Shown here: positions 26,865 to 36,270 of the stretch, one piece after another
Numbering within the stretch: position 1 is the stretch's first letter
Layout of the letters: each line of letters opens with the position of its first letter
From: UBA1141 sp963665155
GTDB taxonomy: Bacteria; Chloroflexota; Dehalococcoidia; Lucifugimonadales; UBA3495
Assembly (NCBI GenBank): GCA_963665155.2
Contig: OY761986.2
Coordinates: 2,046,001 to 2,110,000, forward strand
Direction of reading: 5' to 3'
DNA: 64,000 nucleotides
The notes under the pieces: model-generated
Seen by the model: the letters and a program-made list of their open reading frames with translations, nothing else
The model's database searches: none
Told to the model about the DNA's origin: nothing
Translations under genes and position numbers: made by a program

Positions 26865-26934
26865 ACCGCAGAGAACGCAGAGAGCGCAAAGTTTTTATTT
26901 AACTCTCTCCGCGACCTCTGCGAGCTCTGCGGTG
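26865..26934. repeat. CGCAGAG-type dispersed palindromic repeat, copy 1
   Basis: A 70-bp imperfect palindrome beginning ACCGCAGAGAACGCAGAG and ending CTCTGCGGT. Related sequence occurs at about 40494, 55964 and 60246. Such intergenic repeats are widespread in environmental bacteria; function unknown. Confidence 0.75.
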
Positions 26935-26950
26935 AATGGCGCCTGTGGGG

Positions 26951-27997
26951 TTAAGACCGAAGATGAGGCATAACTTCCGCCGAAAACAATCGCATGGAAT
27001 CCTCGGCATCCTCCAACGATATTGTGTTGAAATTGACCTGCATGGAGGCGCTATCGAACCCGCCGACGGCCTTGTCATAGTCTTTGATCTGCTCTATTAA
27101 CTCTTGGGGGTTGCCAATCCAAGCCGCCCCCTTTGCCACTTGAGTCTCAAAGGTTTCTTCGGCCAGGCTTTCAATCATTCTCCGGTAGCCGGGATAGTCC
27201 TTCGAAGTTGTGCCTTCAAGCCAGCCGGAAGCCGCTTCGCCCAACGTGCGAAGGTAGCGGTTCAACGGGTCGTGGGATATTTCATTCGCTCTTACGCTAT
27301 CTTGGTGGCAGAACATATGAAAGGCCAACATCACCTGGCCTTGGCCCGGGTGCCCGGCGGATTTCCAGGCCTCCCGGTAGTGGCCCAACAGGTCGGCCAT
27401 CTGACCACCGCCCAATGGTATGGCCATCATGCCATAGCCTGCCCGGCCCGCTTTGGTGAACGACTCGGGAGTGGCCACGGAAGCTACCCAAAAGGGCGGC
27501 CTGGGCTTTTGGGTCGGGCGGGGCAACGACGTAACGTTCTCGAAGGAGTGAAACTGTCCCTGAGCCGTAACGTTCTCTTCTTCCAGCAGCAGGCGCACCT
27601 GCTCCATGCCTTCTTCAAACCGGGCCCGGCTCTCGTCCAGACTCACCCGAAAATGAGCGAATTCATGAGGAAGGAACGCTCGGCCGAACCCGACTTCCAG
27701 CCTGCCGCCGGTAATGGCGTCCAGCATTCCCAACTCGCCGGCGACTTTCAGGGGATGGTTGAACGCAGGCAAGACAGCGCCGGTTACCAGCTTGGCTTTG
27801 GACGTCTTCATGGCAGCAGCGGCCAGGAACAAGGGCTCGGGCTATAACCACCGTAGGGCTGAAAATAGTGCTCCACAGTACGCACCGAGGTGTAGCCGAG
27901 TTGGTCGCAAAGGCCCACGAGATGTAGCGCTTCAGCCCAATAGTCCGCCCCCGATTGATCGTCCGGATTTACGTCCGGGAAGAATGCCAAATTCCAT
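26951..27997 (-). pseudogene. LLM-class monooxygenase with two compensating frameshifts
   Basis: The ATG at 27997 (AAGGA upstream) starts MEFGI, but a one-base insertion shifts the next about 55 residues (FPDVNPDDQSGADYWAEAL, GYTSVRTVEHYFQPYGGYSPSP) into another frame. Near 27840 a missing C (CCCTTG where CCCCTTG is expected) returns the reading to LFLAAAAMKTSKAKLVTGAVLPAFNHPLKVAGELGMLD, and the rest runs intact to 26951 (GGRLEVGFGRAFLPHEFAHF, LPRPTQKPRPPFWVAS). An internal start near 27832 would give only a barrel lacking its first strands. Either decayed or two sequence errors; otherwise it is a normal LLM enzyme. Confidence 0.8.
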
Positions 27998-28106
27998 CTA
28001 ATTTTCCTTTCATGGTTGAGCTTAACACTGGTGTAAATAACACAATAAACAAGTCAATCAAAACTGATCGTGGGCAGCCAGTCCAAATATCCTATCCCGT
28101 CATAAC

Positions 28107-28129
28107 CCTTCGACAGGCTCGGGGCGAAC
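28107..28129 (+). repeat. TTCGACAGGCTC-type dispersed short repeat
   Basis: The sequence CCTTCGACAGGCTCGGGGCG, continuing GAAC, is a short intergenic repeat of a type common in many environmental genomes; a partial reversed relative (GTTCGTCCTGAGC) occurs at 60890-60902. No function assigned. Confidence 0.45.
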
Positions 28130-28165
28130 AAGGATTCGACTTGCGGCGGCAACTGTGAACGGCAA

Positions 28166-29050
28166 TTAGTTTCGGATTAGCATTCCCGGTTGGCAGCGGC
28201 GGCAGTAGCTGGTTATGCGCTGGTTGGCGGTTAGCTGGCTGATGTTGCTTCCGCACGTCGGGCAGGGTTGCCCGCCTTTGTTGTGGACCTTTAAGAAATC
28301 CCGAATTTTAACGTGAATGTTGGAGCCCATCCTTTCTCGCAACACACCTATCGCTTCTTGGGCCACTTGAGGGCAGGTGTCATACAAGCGCCGCAATTCG
28401 GTCTGGCTCAGGGAGCGGGACTTCCGGAATGGAGCCAACCCGGCTGCGAACAGGATCTCGTCTGAATAAGCGTTGCCAATCCCCGATATAAAAGCCCCCC
28501 TTGTTAGGACACCCTTGATTTCTCCGTGAAACTTCTTCAGCCTCTGGCCGAATTCCTCGAAAGAGATGCCGGATAAAACGTCGGGCCCCTGTTCGGACAA
28601 GATGGGTACCTGGGCCAATTGCTCTTCATCGACGTAATACACCTTTCCCATTTGCTTGTCGTCCAAGTATCGAAGCTGCCAGCTTTTCTCTTTGCCCTCT
28701 TGCCCGTCTAGCTGCCTGCCTCCATTGACAGTGTCCGGGACAGTGTCCGGAACAATGTCCAGCACGAAACAGGTCTTTTTCAACATTCTCTGGCTGCTCT
28801 GACAATACTGCAACGCCCCGGTGAGCATGGGATTTATGACCAGCCACCGGTCCCCTGAGAACTGCAACAGCAGAAACTTGCCCTGTCGCAGCACCGTCTC
28901 GAAAGTCCGGCCCGGCAAGTCTACGGTCAGGTCATCAACCAAGGAACGCACCACCGTGGGTTTCAAGACGGAAATGGACGCCACCCTATTGCCGAGAACC
29001 TTGGCATCCAAGAACTCTTTGATCACTTCCAGGTCTGGCCCCTCGGGCAT
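28166..29050 (-). CDS. Fpg/Nei-family DNA glycosylase
   Basis: 294 residues; removes oxidised bases and nicks the abasic site. The N-terminus MPEGPDLEVIKEFLDAKVLG supplies the catalytic Pro and Glu (PEGP, Nei-like rather than the PELPE of classic Fpg). Further marks: RQGKFLLLQFSGDRWLVINPMLTG, RGAFISGIGNAYSDEIL (helix-two-turn-helix), and a C-terminal zinc finger CPTCGSNISQL...SYCRRCQPG. An unusual Gln/Gly/Lys-rich insertion (NGGRQLDGQEGKEKSW) sits after about residue 105. It lies within a run of catabolic genes on the same strand but is probably independently transcribed. Confidence 0.9.
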   Translation of the reverse strand: MPEGPDLEVIKEFLDAKVLGNRVASISVLKPTVVRSLVDDLTVDLPGRTFETVLRQGKFLLLQFSGDRWLVINPMLTGALQYCQSSQRMLKKTCFVLDIVPDTVPDTVNGGRQLDGQEGKEKSWQLRYLDDKQMGKVYYVDEEQLAQVPILSEQGPDVLSGISFEEFGQRLKKFHGEIKGVLTRGAFISGIGNAYSDEILFAAGLAPFRKSRSLSQTELRRLYDTCPQVAQEAIGVLRERMGSNIHVKIRDFLKVHNKGGQPCPTCGSNISQLTANQRITSYCRRCQPGMLIRN

Positions 29051-29154
29051 GGCCTACTCTTCTTATGCCTAATCTTGCTAAGCCCAATCTTGATAGACGA
29101 TGAGCGAGCGACTAAATGGAATAAATCACGGCTACGGCTGGTTAATACCGTGGA

Positions 29155-30258
29155 TTACTGGGATTGCGCCAGCAACCCGTCGCGCTTTCCAGCTGGCTTG
29201 AACTCCTTGAGCCGGGGCATCACTTTCTCCGAGAACAACCGCATGTTAGCTTCGGCGTTTTCCGACGGCATCCCCGCATAGCTGAAAACGCCAACGAAAG
29301 CATCGTTGCCGGTCCAATCATAAATCGCCATGATTTTGTCATAGCATTGCTCGGGAGTGCCCCAGACCTGAAGACTAAGAAAAAATTCGATGACGCTCTG
29401 GTCGCCGTACTGGGCGATCTTCTCGGAAAACTTGCCGTAGTACTCGTAGCCTTTAACATCTTTGTGAATGTCCGCTTTGAACTGATAGTGGTCCATCACC
29501 GTCTGCCAATAGCCGCCGATGTATCGGAGAGCCATCTCGTGGGCTCGTTCTTCGTCCTCATCGCAAAATACCCAACCCACAACCACCGGAGGCGGCGCTT
29601 CCTCGCCGTTCACCTGCCGAAAGGTCTCTTGGTAGGACTTCAACTCCCGGGCAGCGTCTTCCCAGGGTTTTTGAGGGATTATCAACGCCCCAACGCCCAT
29701 ACGGGCGATAATCTGGGACGATTCGGGGGACACGGCAGCGGCATAGGTCCGTCCCTTGAAGCTCTTGAAGGGCGCCGGGCGAATTTCCCGGCGGGGCTGC
29801 TTGATAATCTCGCCGTCATACTCGCAGTAGCCGTTCTCCAGTCCGTCCAAGACCATTTCAGCCGATTCGGTAAAGCGAGCGCGGGACTGGGACATGTCCA
29901 AGCGAAATCCATCAAACTCAATCTTCGCCAGGCCCCGGCCGATTCCCAAGATCATGCGGCCTTCGCTGATGTTATCCAGCATTGACACTTCCTCGACCAC
30001 TCGGATCGGGTCGTGCCAGGGCAACACCACTACCATGGTCCCAAGCAAAGCGTGCTTGGTGCGGCCAGCCATGTATGTCAGAAACTGGATCACGTCCGGG
30101 CACATGGTGTAGTCGCTGAAATGGTGCTCCACGCCCCAGATGGACTGAAACCCCAAAGGCTCGGCCAAGTCGGCCAAGCGAAGCTCGTCTCTGTAGACTT
30201 GAAAGTCGGTCTTCATCTTCTGGGGGTTCTGAAACACTGTGGACATTCCAACGTGCAT
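29155..30258 (-). CDS. LLM-class flavin-dependent oxidoreductase
   Basis: About 367 residues from the ATG at 30258 (MHVGMSTVFQNPQKMKTDFQVYRDE); an upstream GTG at 30279 is less likely. Luciferase-like landmarks: PLGFQSIWGVEHHFSDYTMCPDV, TMVVVLPWHDPIRVVEEVSMLDNISEGRMILGIGRGLAKIEFDGF, FTESAEMVLDGLENGYCEYDGEII, RREIRPAPFKSFKGRTYAAAVSPES. This resembles the long LLM subfamily used on large hydrophobic substrates. Neighbours are the Fpg/Nei gene downstream and a di-iron protein upstream on the same strand, suggesting joint oxygenation chemistry. Intact. Confidence 0.87.
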   Translation of the reverse strand: MHVGMSTVFQNPQKMKTDFQVYRDELRLADLAEPLGFQSIWGVEHHFSDYTMCPDVIQFLTYMAGRTKHALLGTMVVVLPWHDPIRVVEEVSMLDNISEGRMILGIGRGLAKIEFDGFRLDMSQSRARFTESAEMVLDGLENGYCEYDGEIIKQPRREIRPAPFKSFKGRTYAAAVSPESSQIIARMGVGALIIPQKPWEDAARELKSYQETFRQVNGEEAPPPVVVGWVFCDEDEERAHEMALRYIGGYWQTVMDHYQFKADIHKDVKGYEYYGKFSEKIAQYGDQSVIEFFLSLQVWGTPEQCYDKIMAIYDWTGNDAFVGVFSYAGMPSENAEANMRLFSEKVMPRLKEFKPAGKRDGLLAQSQ

Positions 30259-30350
30259 TCGCTTACCTCGATAGACCACGTTTATTCCTTGTGTACGACT
30301 AAGACCATTTAACTAACCCAAATCTATGCAAACATTGCCGGTTAAACAAA

Positions 30351-30391
30351 GACCCCCTTTGTTCATCGTCAGCCGGTATACAAAGAGGGTC
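30351..30391 (-). terminator. Possible terminator hairpin
   Basis: GACCCCCTTTG at 30351-30361 pairs with CAAAGAGGGTC at 30381-30391 with one mismatch and a 19-base loop. It lies downstream of the ferritin-like gene on the minus strand. No clear T run, so weak. Confidence 0.35.
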
Positions 30392-30423
30392 AATTACTTG
30401 GCATTATTGTTCAGAAAGTTTAG

Positions 30424-31431
30424 TTAGTCCGCCTCTAGGTGCTCCGCAACGTTCACTCGAAGCTCCGCTTCCAATTTGCCGCGCATGTTGTCGCTCAGGA
30501 TGCCGCAGCGATTCAGATTGTTGACCAACGTGCTGTGCATCTCCCTCTTGAACAATTGACGGAAGAGGGTGAAATCGCTGCTCTGCGCCTTTTGCTTACG
30601 CAAATCTTTGATCTCGTTAATCTCGTTATTGTTGAAACCCATGTCCAGGTAAGCTTCCCGGGGGAAGCCGCCGGTGAGCGTGTTACGCAAGAAGTAGACG
30701 GTGAATTCTTCCACTTCGGCTAGCTCTTGAGCGCTCATCTGGGCCACCTGCTCCGGGAGGCTGAGCATGCCAAACCCCATGTGCCGGGCTTCGTCGCGAA
30801 GAATAAGCTTGCATCCTTCTCGAAGTAGTTCATCTTTGGCGGTGTCCGCCAGCATTTTGAACAGAGCGACGGCAAAGGTCTCGCCGATGAGTTGCAAACC
30901 GATGGTTTTGATATACCACCTAGGATCGGCCAGGATGAAGTCGAACAGTTCTCTACCGGTGTCCGCTTGGTCGTAAGTCTGGCCTACTCGCTCGGTCAAG
31001 TAGCGTTGGAAGAATTCGTTGTGCCGCGCTTCGTCCATAACCTGGGTGGCCATGAAGAACTTGGTATCGGCATCGGGCAGCACGTTGGCCAGTTGGCCGC
31101 AAACCAAGACCGCACCGTGCTCACCATGGAATAACTGGCTCAAGCGCCAGGCGGAAAACAGGCGGTTCATCTCGGCCTTTTCCTTCCTATTCATCTTGTT
31201 CCAGAACGACGAACCGTAAATGTCGATGAGCTCATCTGCCACGAAACCATCGTCCAAGTCGATCTTTTGGCTCCAGTCGATGTCCGTAGTCACATTCCAT
31301 TGGTCCCGCTTGGCGTTTTCGTAGAGGCGGTGAAGGTCCGGAGCCTCTACGTCGTGATAGCGCAAGAAAATACTGTCATTCTCGGCATGGATAGTTCGAG
31401 AACCCTTTGGTCGACTGTCCGCGACTGCCAT
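30424..31431 (-). CDS. Ferritin-like di-iron protein
   Basis: 335 residues, mostly helical. Two di-iron half-sites are visible: FMATQVMDEARHNEFFQRYL and LILRDEARHMGFGML, plus QLIGETFAVALFKML, giving the E...ExxH ... E...ExxH arrangement of ferritin-like oxygenases and R2-type proteins. The N-terminal part contains LYENAKRDQWNVTTDIDWS, typical of the R2-like carboxylate-bridged family. Probably binds iron and activates oxygen; substrate unknown. It lies upstream of a flavin monooxygenase and downstream of a CoA transferase on the same strand, which fits a CoA-thioester oxygenation role (inference). Confidence 0.8.
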   Translation of the reverse strand: MAVADSRPKGSRTIHAENDSIFLRYHDVEAPDLHRLYENAKRDQWNVTTDIDWSQKIDLDDGFVADELIDIYGSSFWNKMNRKEKAEMNRLFSAWRLSQLFHGEHGAVLVCGQLANVLPDADTKFFMATQVMDEARHNEFFQRYLTERVGQTYDQADTGRELFDFILADPRWYIKTIGLQLIGETFAVALFKMLADTAKDELLREGCKLILRDEARHMGFGMLSLPEQVAQMSAQELAEVEEFTVYFLRNTLTGGFPREAYLDMGFNNNEINEIKDLRKQKAQSSDFTLFRQLFKREMHSTLVNNLNRCGILSDNMRGKLEAELRVNVAEHLEAD

Positions 31432-31549
31432 ATCCGTTCCTCCAACGCCAATTTCGGCGTTAAATACATCTTAGAGGTTGCCCCACAGGATGTAAATGGC
31501 CGCGTCTCTAGAGGCGGCTGCCCTGCTACGCACGCTGATGTTCCGGTTG

Positions 31550-32839
31550 TTAGATAACACCCTTCTCCCGAAGCTGACCCATTTCCTCGGGGTCCAAACC
31601 CAACAATCCGGCAAAAACCGCTTCGTTGTCGTGCCCCAATGGCACCGACCCTCGCCAAACCTCTCCCGGCGTTTTGGAGAACTTGGGGGTAATGCCGTTT
31701 CCTTTAACCTTTCTTCCCAGGTTCAAATCCTCCCACTCTATGTGAACATTGCGCTTTATATAATGAGGGTCTTCGGCAATATCTCTGGGTGTCATAATCG
31801 GGCAGGAGGCCACACCTCCAGCGTTCATAATCTCCACCACTTCCGCTACGGTCCGCTCTTCAATCCAGCCCCGTAATATAGCATCGAACTCGATGCCGCC
31901 AACCGAGTCTACGTCGGTCCGCGCGCTGGCCCAATGCTCGTCCGCCGGGTCAAGGCCCAGTACCCGACAAGCCCGGTCGAATACCGATCCTACGGCGGCG
32001 ACTATAACCCAACCGTCACTGGCCTGGAACACGTCGTATGGTTGAAACAGCCCGGCCTTATTGCCGGAGCGTCCCCTTTCCAAGCCCAACTCGTAGTAGG
32101 CGACGGTGGTGCCAGCCAAAATATGGTGTACGGCTTCGAATTGGGACAGATCGATTACCTGCCCCTCCCCGGTTCGTTGGGCGCTAATATACCCGGCCAA
32201 AGCGGACCAAATACAAAACAGAGAGGTGACCCGGTCGCCGATCCAAGGCGCCGCCCGCACCGGTGGTTCGGGGTCGGGAAAACCGGTCAGGTGCATCATG
32301 CCGCCAAATGCTTGGCCGATAAAGTCGTAAGAAGCCCTTTTCAAGTAGTCGTTGTCGCCGGTCTGGCCGTAACCGGACACATGAACGATGACCAGCTTGG
32401 GGTTAACCTTCTGCACGGTCTCGTCATCCAACCCCCAGCTTTCGTAGGCCCCCGGAATAGATGCTTCCATCCAGATGTCGGCATCGGCCACTAGGCGTAG
32501 AAACAGGTCCTTACCTTCGGCTGTGCTGAGGTCCAGAGTGATGTGATGGGTATTACGCCGGTCTTGAACCCACCCGGCGGCAATGCTGCCTTTGCTTTCT
32601 CCGCTTTTGTCAGAGTCTGTGCCGGCCGATTCTCCGGCCGATTCAATGGGAATAGGAAATTCCAAGTCCCTCCAAATGTCGCCAACCCCCGGCCGCTCAA
32701 TCTGGATCACTTCGGCGCCCATTTCGGCAGCCATGGCCGCTGCGAATGGTTGGGCGATAATCGTTCCGCTGGAAATAATACGTACCCCTTGCAAGGGGCC
32801 GAATTGCCGGGACTGGAATGGTGTTCTCTCCGAGGTCAT
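31550..32839 (-). CDS. Family III CoA transferase (CaiB/BaiF-like)
   Basis: 429 residues; transfers CoA from one acid to another through an Asp-linked intermediate. Family features: LQGVRIISSGTIIAQPFAAAMAAEMGAEVIQIERPGVGD, NTHHITLDLSTAEGKDLFLRLVADADIWMEASIPGAYESWG, VIVHVSGYGQTGDNDY followed by KRASYDFIGQAFGGMMHLTG with the expected catalytic Asp, and IDLSQFEAVHHILAG. A short Ser/Gly/Glu-rich insertion after about residue 70 (ESAGESAGTDSDKSGESKG) is unusual. It is upstream of the di-iron protein on the same strand and may prime its substrate. Complete. Confidence 0.88.
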   Translation of the reverse strand: MTSERTPFQSRQFGPLQGVRIISSGTIIAQPFAAAMAAEMGAEVIQIERPGVGDIWRDLEFPIPIESAGESAGTDSDKSGESKGSIAAGWVQDRRNTHHITLDLSTAEGKDLFLRLVADADIWMEASIPGAYESWGLDDETVQKVNPKLVIVHVSGYGQTGDNDYLKRASYDFIGQAFGGMMHLTGFPDPEPPVRAAPWIGDRVTSLFCIWSALAGYISAQRTGEGQVIDLSQFEAVHHILAGTTVAYYELGLERGRSGNKAGLFQPYDVFQASDGWVIVAAVGSVFDRACRVLGLDPADEHWASARTDVDSVGGIEFDAILRGWIEERTVAEVVEIMNAGGVASCPIMTPRDIAEDPHYIKRNVHIEWEDLNLGRKVKGNGITPKFSKTPGEVWRGSVPLGHDNEAVFAGLLGLDPEEMGQLREKGVI

Positions 32840-33220
32840 AGATACTCTCCTTTCGAGGCGTTAACAAGGAATTCACCAACAAGGCCGATATTGTATCAAT
32901 AACCCTGGTCAGTGATAGAGCCGGGAATCAGGAACGCTGACAGTTATTTCAGCCGAACAGGCGGAGGGCGGTGTCCAGATTGCTGAGGTCGCACCATCCA
33001 AGGGATAAGCATTTAGACGAGGTTAGCCAAAGATTCAGCAGATGAATCCCACACGTCACCACAGGCCGATTCGATCCTTGCGGACGACTGGTAAGCACAA
33101 AACCAATTCATTACACGTTTTGGACTAATCTCGTTAGAATTAACCCACGGCATTAGCACCCAACGAAAGTGAGATATATTATAGAATACCGTGGCGACTT
33201 GGAAGCCAAGGAGGATCTTC
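32840..33220. other. Divergent intergenic region
   Basis: About 380 bp between divergent genes (CoA transferase III minus, class I CoA transferase plus), so it must contain two promoters. A GGAGG ribosome site ends it just before 33221. No gene or strong operator palindrome seen. Confidence 0.5.
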
Positions 33221-34594
33221 ATGGATTGGCGTCGGATGCTGGGCGACAAACTGATGAGCCCGCAAGATGCGGTGAAAGTGGTCAAAACCGGCGACCAAAT
33301 CTCTGCGGGCTTCGTCAATGTGACCCCTTTCACATTGTGCCAGGCGTTGTATGACAGGCGGGGCGAACTCGAGAATATTCGATCCGACCATCCGGCGCCC
33401 CTCTTTCCGTGGGTTCAACCCGGGGAGGAGGGCCCTTTTGAGTTGTACGACTTTTACGCCACCGCTTTAGACCGGGCAATGGTCAACTCAGGCCAGGTTA
33501 ACTATTTCCCCACTGCTCGTTGGCGTAAAGGCTCTATTCCCGACGGCTTTCTTCAAGAGCCGGATGTTTACATGCTTCCGGTTTCACCACCGGACCGTCA
33601 CGGTTATTGCAGCTTTGGGCCGAGTGTATTCTTCTCGCCCACTTATTGCAGACGCTCAAAGATGGTCATTGCTGAGGTGCACGAGAATTTCATTCGTACT
33701 GGCGGCGAGAACTATGTCCACATCTCCCAAATCGACCGTTTTTGCGAGGCAGACCGGGCAACCGGCACATTTCCGGTTCAACCAAATTCGGAAGAAGACA
33801 ACTTGGTTACCGAGGTGGTGGGAACATTGGTGGCCTCGGAGCTTATCAACGACGGAGACACCCTTCAGTTGGGAATAGGCACCGTGGCTTCGGCTATGGC
33901 CGCATTTTTGGGCGACAAGCGGGACTTGGGCCTGCACACGGAGATTATCACCGGGGGTATCGCTGAGCTTGTCCAGCAAGGAGTTTTCACCGGCAAGTAC
34001 AAGACGCTCCATCAGGGGAAGGTCGTCGCCAGCGCCGCTCTGATACCAATGGAGGAGTGGCCGTTGATCGACGGCAACCCTTCCTATGAGTTCTACGAGT
34101 TCGGTTACGTCGACGACGTTCGCACGTTGATCCAGAACGACAACCTGGTTGCGATCAATAATGCGCTTATGGTGGACCTGACCGGTCAAGTGGCATCCGA
34201 GACCATTGGCCCCTTGGTCTGGACCGGCGTGGGCGGTCAGACTGCGTTTGCGATAGCCGCCAACTACTCAAGCGGTGGCCGCTCCATCACCGTGCTGCCA
34301 TCCAGCCACCTCTTAAATGGCGTCCGGGTGCCCCGGATCGTCGCTGCCCTGCCAGAGGCGGCGGTGGTGACGGTGCCTCGCACGTTGGTGGATTACGTAG
34401 TCACTGAGAATGGCATCGCCTCATTACGCGGAAAGACCACCAAGGAGCGCATGGGTGAGTTGATGGCAGTGGCCCATAAGACGATAACTCTAAAGGAGAC
34501 GACATGGCGAAAAGAATTCGTATCGGAGTCATGGTCCCCTCTACCAACACCACATGTGAGGCGGATTTCCAATTGGTGGCCTCAAAAAACGTAA
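33221..34594 (+). CDS. Acetyl-CoA hydrolase/4-hydroxybutyrate CoA-transferase family protein, altered C-terminus
   Basis: Begins MDWRRMLGDKLMSPQDAVKVVKTGDQISAGF at an ATG preceded by GGAGG; upstream in-frame codons at 33191 are ignored. Class I CoA-transferase features: PDRHGYCSFGPSV, VAEVHENF-type strand, DGDTLQLGIGTVASAMAAFLGDKRDLGLHTEIITGGIAELV (the active-site Glu region), VGGQTAFAIAANYSSGGRSI, VVTENGIASLRGKTTKERMGELMAVAH. After AHK the frame no longer resembles the family and overlaps the next gene by 91 bp, so the natural last about 15-20 residues seem to have been lost in a small deletion placing the next gene's ribosome site there. Activity may be reduced. Confidence 0.85.
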   Translation: MDWRRMLGDKLMSPQDAVKVVKTGDQISAGFVNVTPFTLCQALYDRRGELENIRSDHPAPLFPWVQPGEEGPFELYDFYATALDRAMVNSGQVNYFPTARWRKGSIPDGFLQEPDVYMLPVSPPDRHGYCSFGPSVFFSPTYCRRSKMVIAEVHENFIRTGGENYVHISQIDRFCEADRATGTFPVQPNSEEDNLVTEVVGTLVASELINDGDTLQLGIGTVASAMAAFLGDKRDLGLHTEIITGGIAELVQQGVFTGKYKTLHQGKVVASAALIPMEEWPLIDGNPSYEFYEFGYVDDVRTLIQNDNLVAINNALMVDLTGQVASETIGPLVWTGVGGQTAFAIAANYSSGGRSITVLPSSHLLNGVRVPRIVAALPEAAVVTVPRTLVDYVVTENGIASLRGKTTKERMGELMAVAHKTITLKETTWRKEFVSESWSPLPTPHVRRISNWWPQKT

Positions 34595-35244
34595 GCATCC
34601 ACGGCTCCCGGTTGTGGCTGACCAATGACCTTAACGGCGACGAAGCGTTTGACCAAATGAACAGCGAGATAGAGTCGGCGGCCCGGTACCTCGCCACCGC
34701 CAACGTGGACGCAATCTCCTACGGTTGCACAACCGGCAGCTTCTACAAGGGGCCGGGCTGGGATGAGGAGATGATGAAGCTGATTGAGAAAGCGTCCGGC
34801 GTACCCGCGGCTGCGACCAGCCCGTCGGTGGTTCAGGCGCTACGCCACTTTGGGGCCAAGCGCATTTCCGTAGCCTCACCCTATCCCGAATACAACAACA
34901 CAAAGCTGCGTGCTTATCTGGAAGCGATGGGTTTCGAGGTGTTGAACTTGGAAGGCGAGCCCGTGGCAGCCGCTTCGGGCAATCAGGGCATCAACGACCA
35001 AGAGCCGGAGAGCGTGGTCGAGTTCGCCGCCAGCATTTGCCGCGACGACGCCGATGCGTTGCTCTGCTCCTGCACGGCCTGGCGCTCGCTGGAGGCTGTT
35101 GACCAACTGGAAAAGCTTACTGGCAAGCCCGTGGTGTCTTCGAACCAGGCAAGCATCTGGGCCACTTACCGGAACCTGGGGATTACCGAGCCAGTTACCG
35201 GATTCGGGCGGCTGATGGAAAGCCTGTCCACCGTGGCGGCCTAG
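34504..35244 (+). CDS. Asp/Glu racemase superfamily protein (arylmalonate decarboxylase/maleate isomerase-like)
   Basis: 246 residues: MAKRIRIGVMVPSTNTTCEADF, VDAISYGCTTGSFYKGPGWDEEM (first active-site Cys), GVPAAATSPSVVQALRHFGAKRISVASPYPEYNN, DDADALLCSCTAWRSLEAVDQLEKLTGKPVVSSNQASIWA (second Cys). The two-Cys arrangement matches maleate cis-trans isomerases and arylmalonate decarboxylases. A Shine-Dalgarno (AAGGAGA) lies inside the previous gene's 3' end. Likely acts on a dicarboxylic or aryl-malonic intermediate of the pathway encoded by 33221-37810. Confidence 0.85.
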   Translation: MAKRIRIGVMVPSTNTTCEADFQLVASKNVSIHGSRLWLTNDLNGDEAFDQMNSEIESAARYLATANVDAISYGCTTGSFYKGPGWDEEMMKLIEKASGVPAAATSPSVVQALRHFGAKRISVASPYPEYNNTKLRAYLEAMGFEVLNLEGEPVAAASGNQGINDQEPESVVEFAASICRDDADALLCSCTAWRSLEAVDQLEKLTGKPVVSSNQASIWATYRNLGITEPVTGFGRLMESLSTVAA

Positions 35245-35284
35245 CCATGGATCTAGCTACCCAACCCCTTTATAGGCCAGTCTT

Positions 35285-36270
35285 ATGATCGGCAATGGCT
35301 TGGCATACGTGGCTGTGGCCGTGCGCGACGTGGAAGCCGTAGCCGAGACACTGGAACGGGATTTCCAACTGCCCCGTTCAGAATTTCAGATGGCCGAGTC
35401 ACAACGTCAGGCGCCCGTATTCCCTGTGGGGCGTACCAACATGGCCCTCTTCGAGTTGGGCGACCCCTTCCTAGAGGAGCCGAGAAAACCGGCGTGCACC
35501 ACTTTGCTATTTCGGTGGACGACCCGGTAAAGGCTGGTGAGCAGGCTGCGGAAAATGGAGTACCGAGTTACTCCGGGAAAATTGAAGCCGGTCTCGGCGG
35601 CGCGTCACGCTTGCTCTTGGATCCGTCGGCAACCGGCGGCGTCATCGCCTATTTATCGGAGCCACTAAATTTTTCGCAGCCGCTGACTCAGCCTAACGGC
35701 AATGCCGCCACAGCATCCAGCATGGTGCAGCGCATCGACCACATAGGTGTGGCCAGCCAGGACAACCAAGTGGCATTGGATGTGTTCTCCCGCCGCCTTG
35801 GCTGGGCGATTGAGAGCACCCAAACCGATGCCGAAACCACCACCACTGTTGAAAGCTTCACTTCCGACAAATACAGCGTAACCTACTACACTCAACAGTC
35901 CCGGTTGGCGGGGGCGCTCCGGGTGGCATTCATAACCATTGGAGATTGCGACTTGGAGTTCCTGCAAGACTTAAATGCCGGAATTCCGGAACAGTCCAGG
36001 ACTTCCCGAGCGGACAAAGGCCAAGCCGGAAGTACCCAGCAAGACCAAGGCGTGATTTCCCGGTACATAGAGGCCCGGGGTCCTGGGCTACATCACATTG
36101 CTCTTAAAGTAGACGACATCGACGGTCTGTTGGCCAACCTGGCGAAGTCAGGGCATACACTGATTGACACAGTTGGACGTCCCGGTAGTCGTCTAGGAAA
36201 GATCGGATTTATACATCCGGCAAGCCTGGGCGGCTTGCTAATCCATTTGGTTCAAAGAGAGGAGATATGA
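35285..36270 (+). pseudogene. Two-domain VOC (glyoxalase/bleomycin-resistance) protein with one frameshift
   Basis: Starts MIGNGLAYVAVAVRDVEAVAETLERDFQLPRSEF. Near 35490, after LGDPFLEE, the frame changes from PRKPACTT to a frame reading EKTGVHHFAISVDDPVKAGEQAAENG, which carries on to 36270. The second half is another VOC module: QRIDHIGVASQDNQVALDVFSRRLGW, CDLEFLQDLN, GPGLHHIALKVDDIDGLLANLAKSGHTLID, IHPASLGGLLIHL. Similar to methylmalonyl-CoA epimerase-like proteins. The stop overlaps the start of the GMC gene by 4 bp (ATGA), so the two were translationally coupled. Confidence 0.82.

Noticed and set aside
31715..31745. GGTTCAAATCC as a tRNA T-loop
   Set aside because: It lies within the CoA transferase coding region on the opposite strand and no acceptor or anticodon stems fit.
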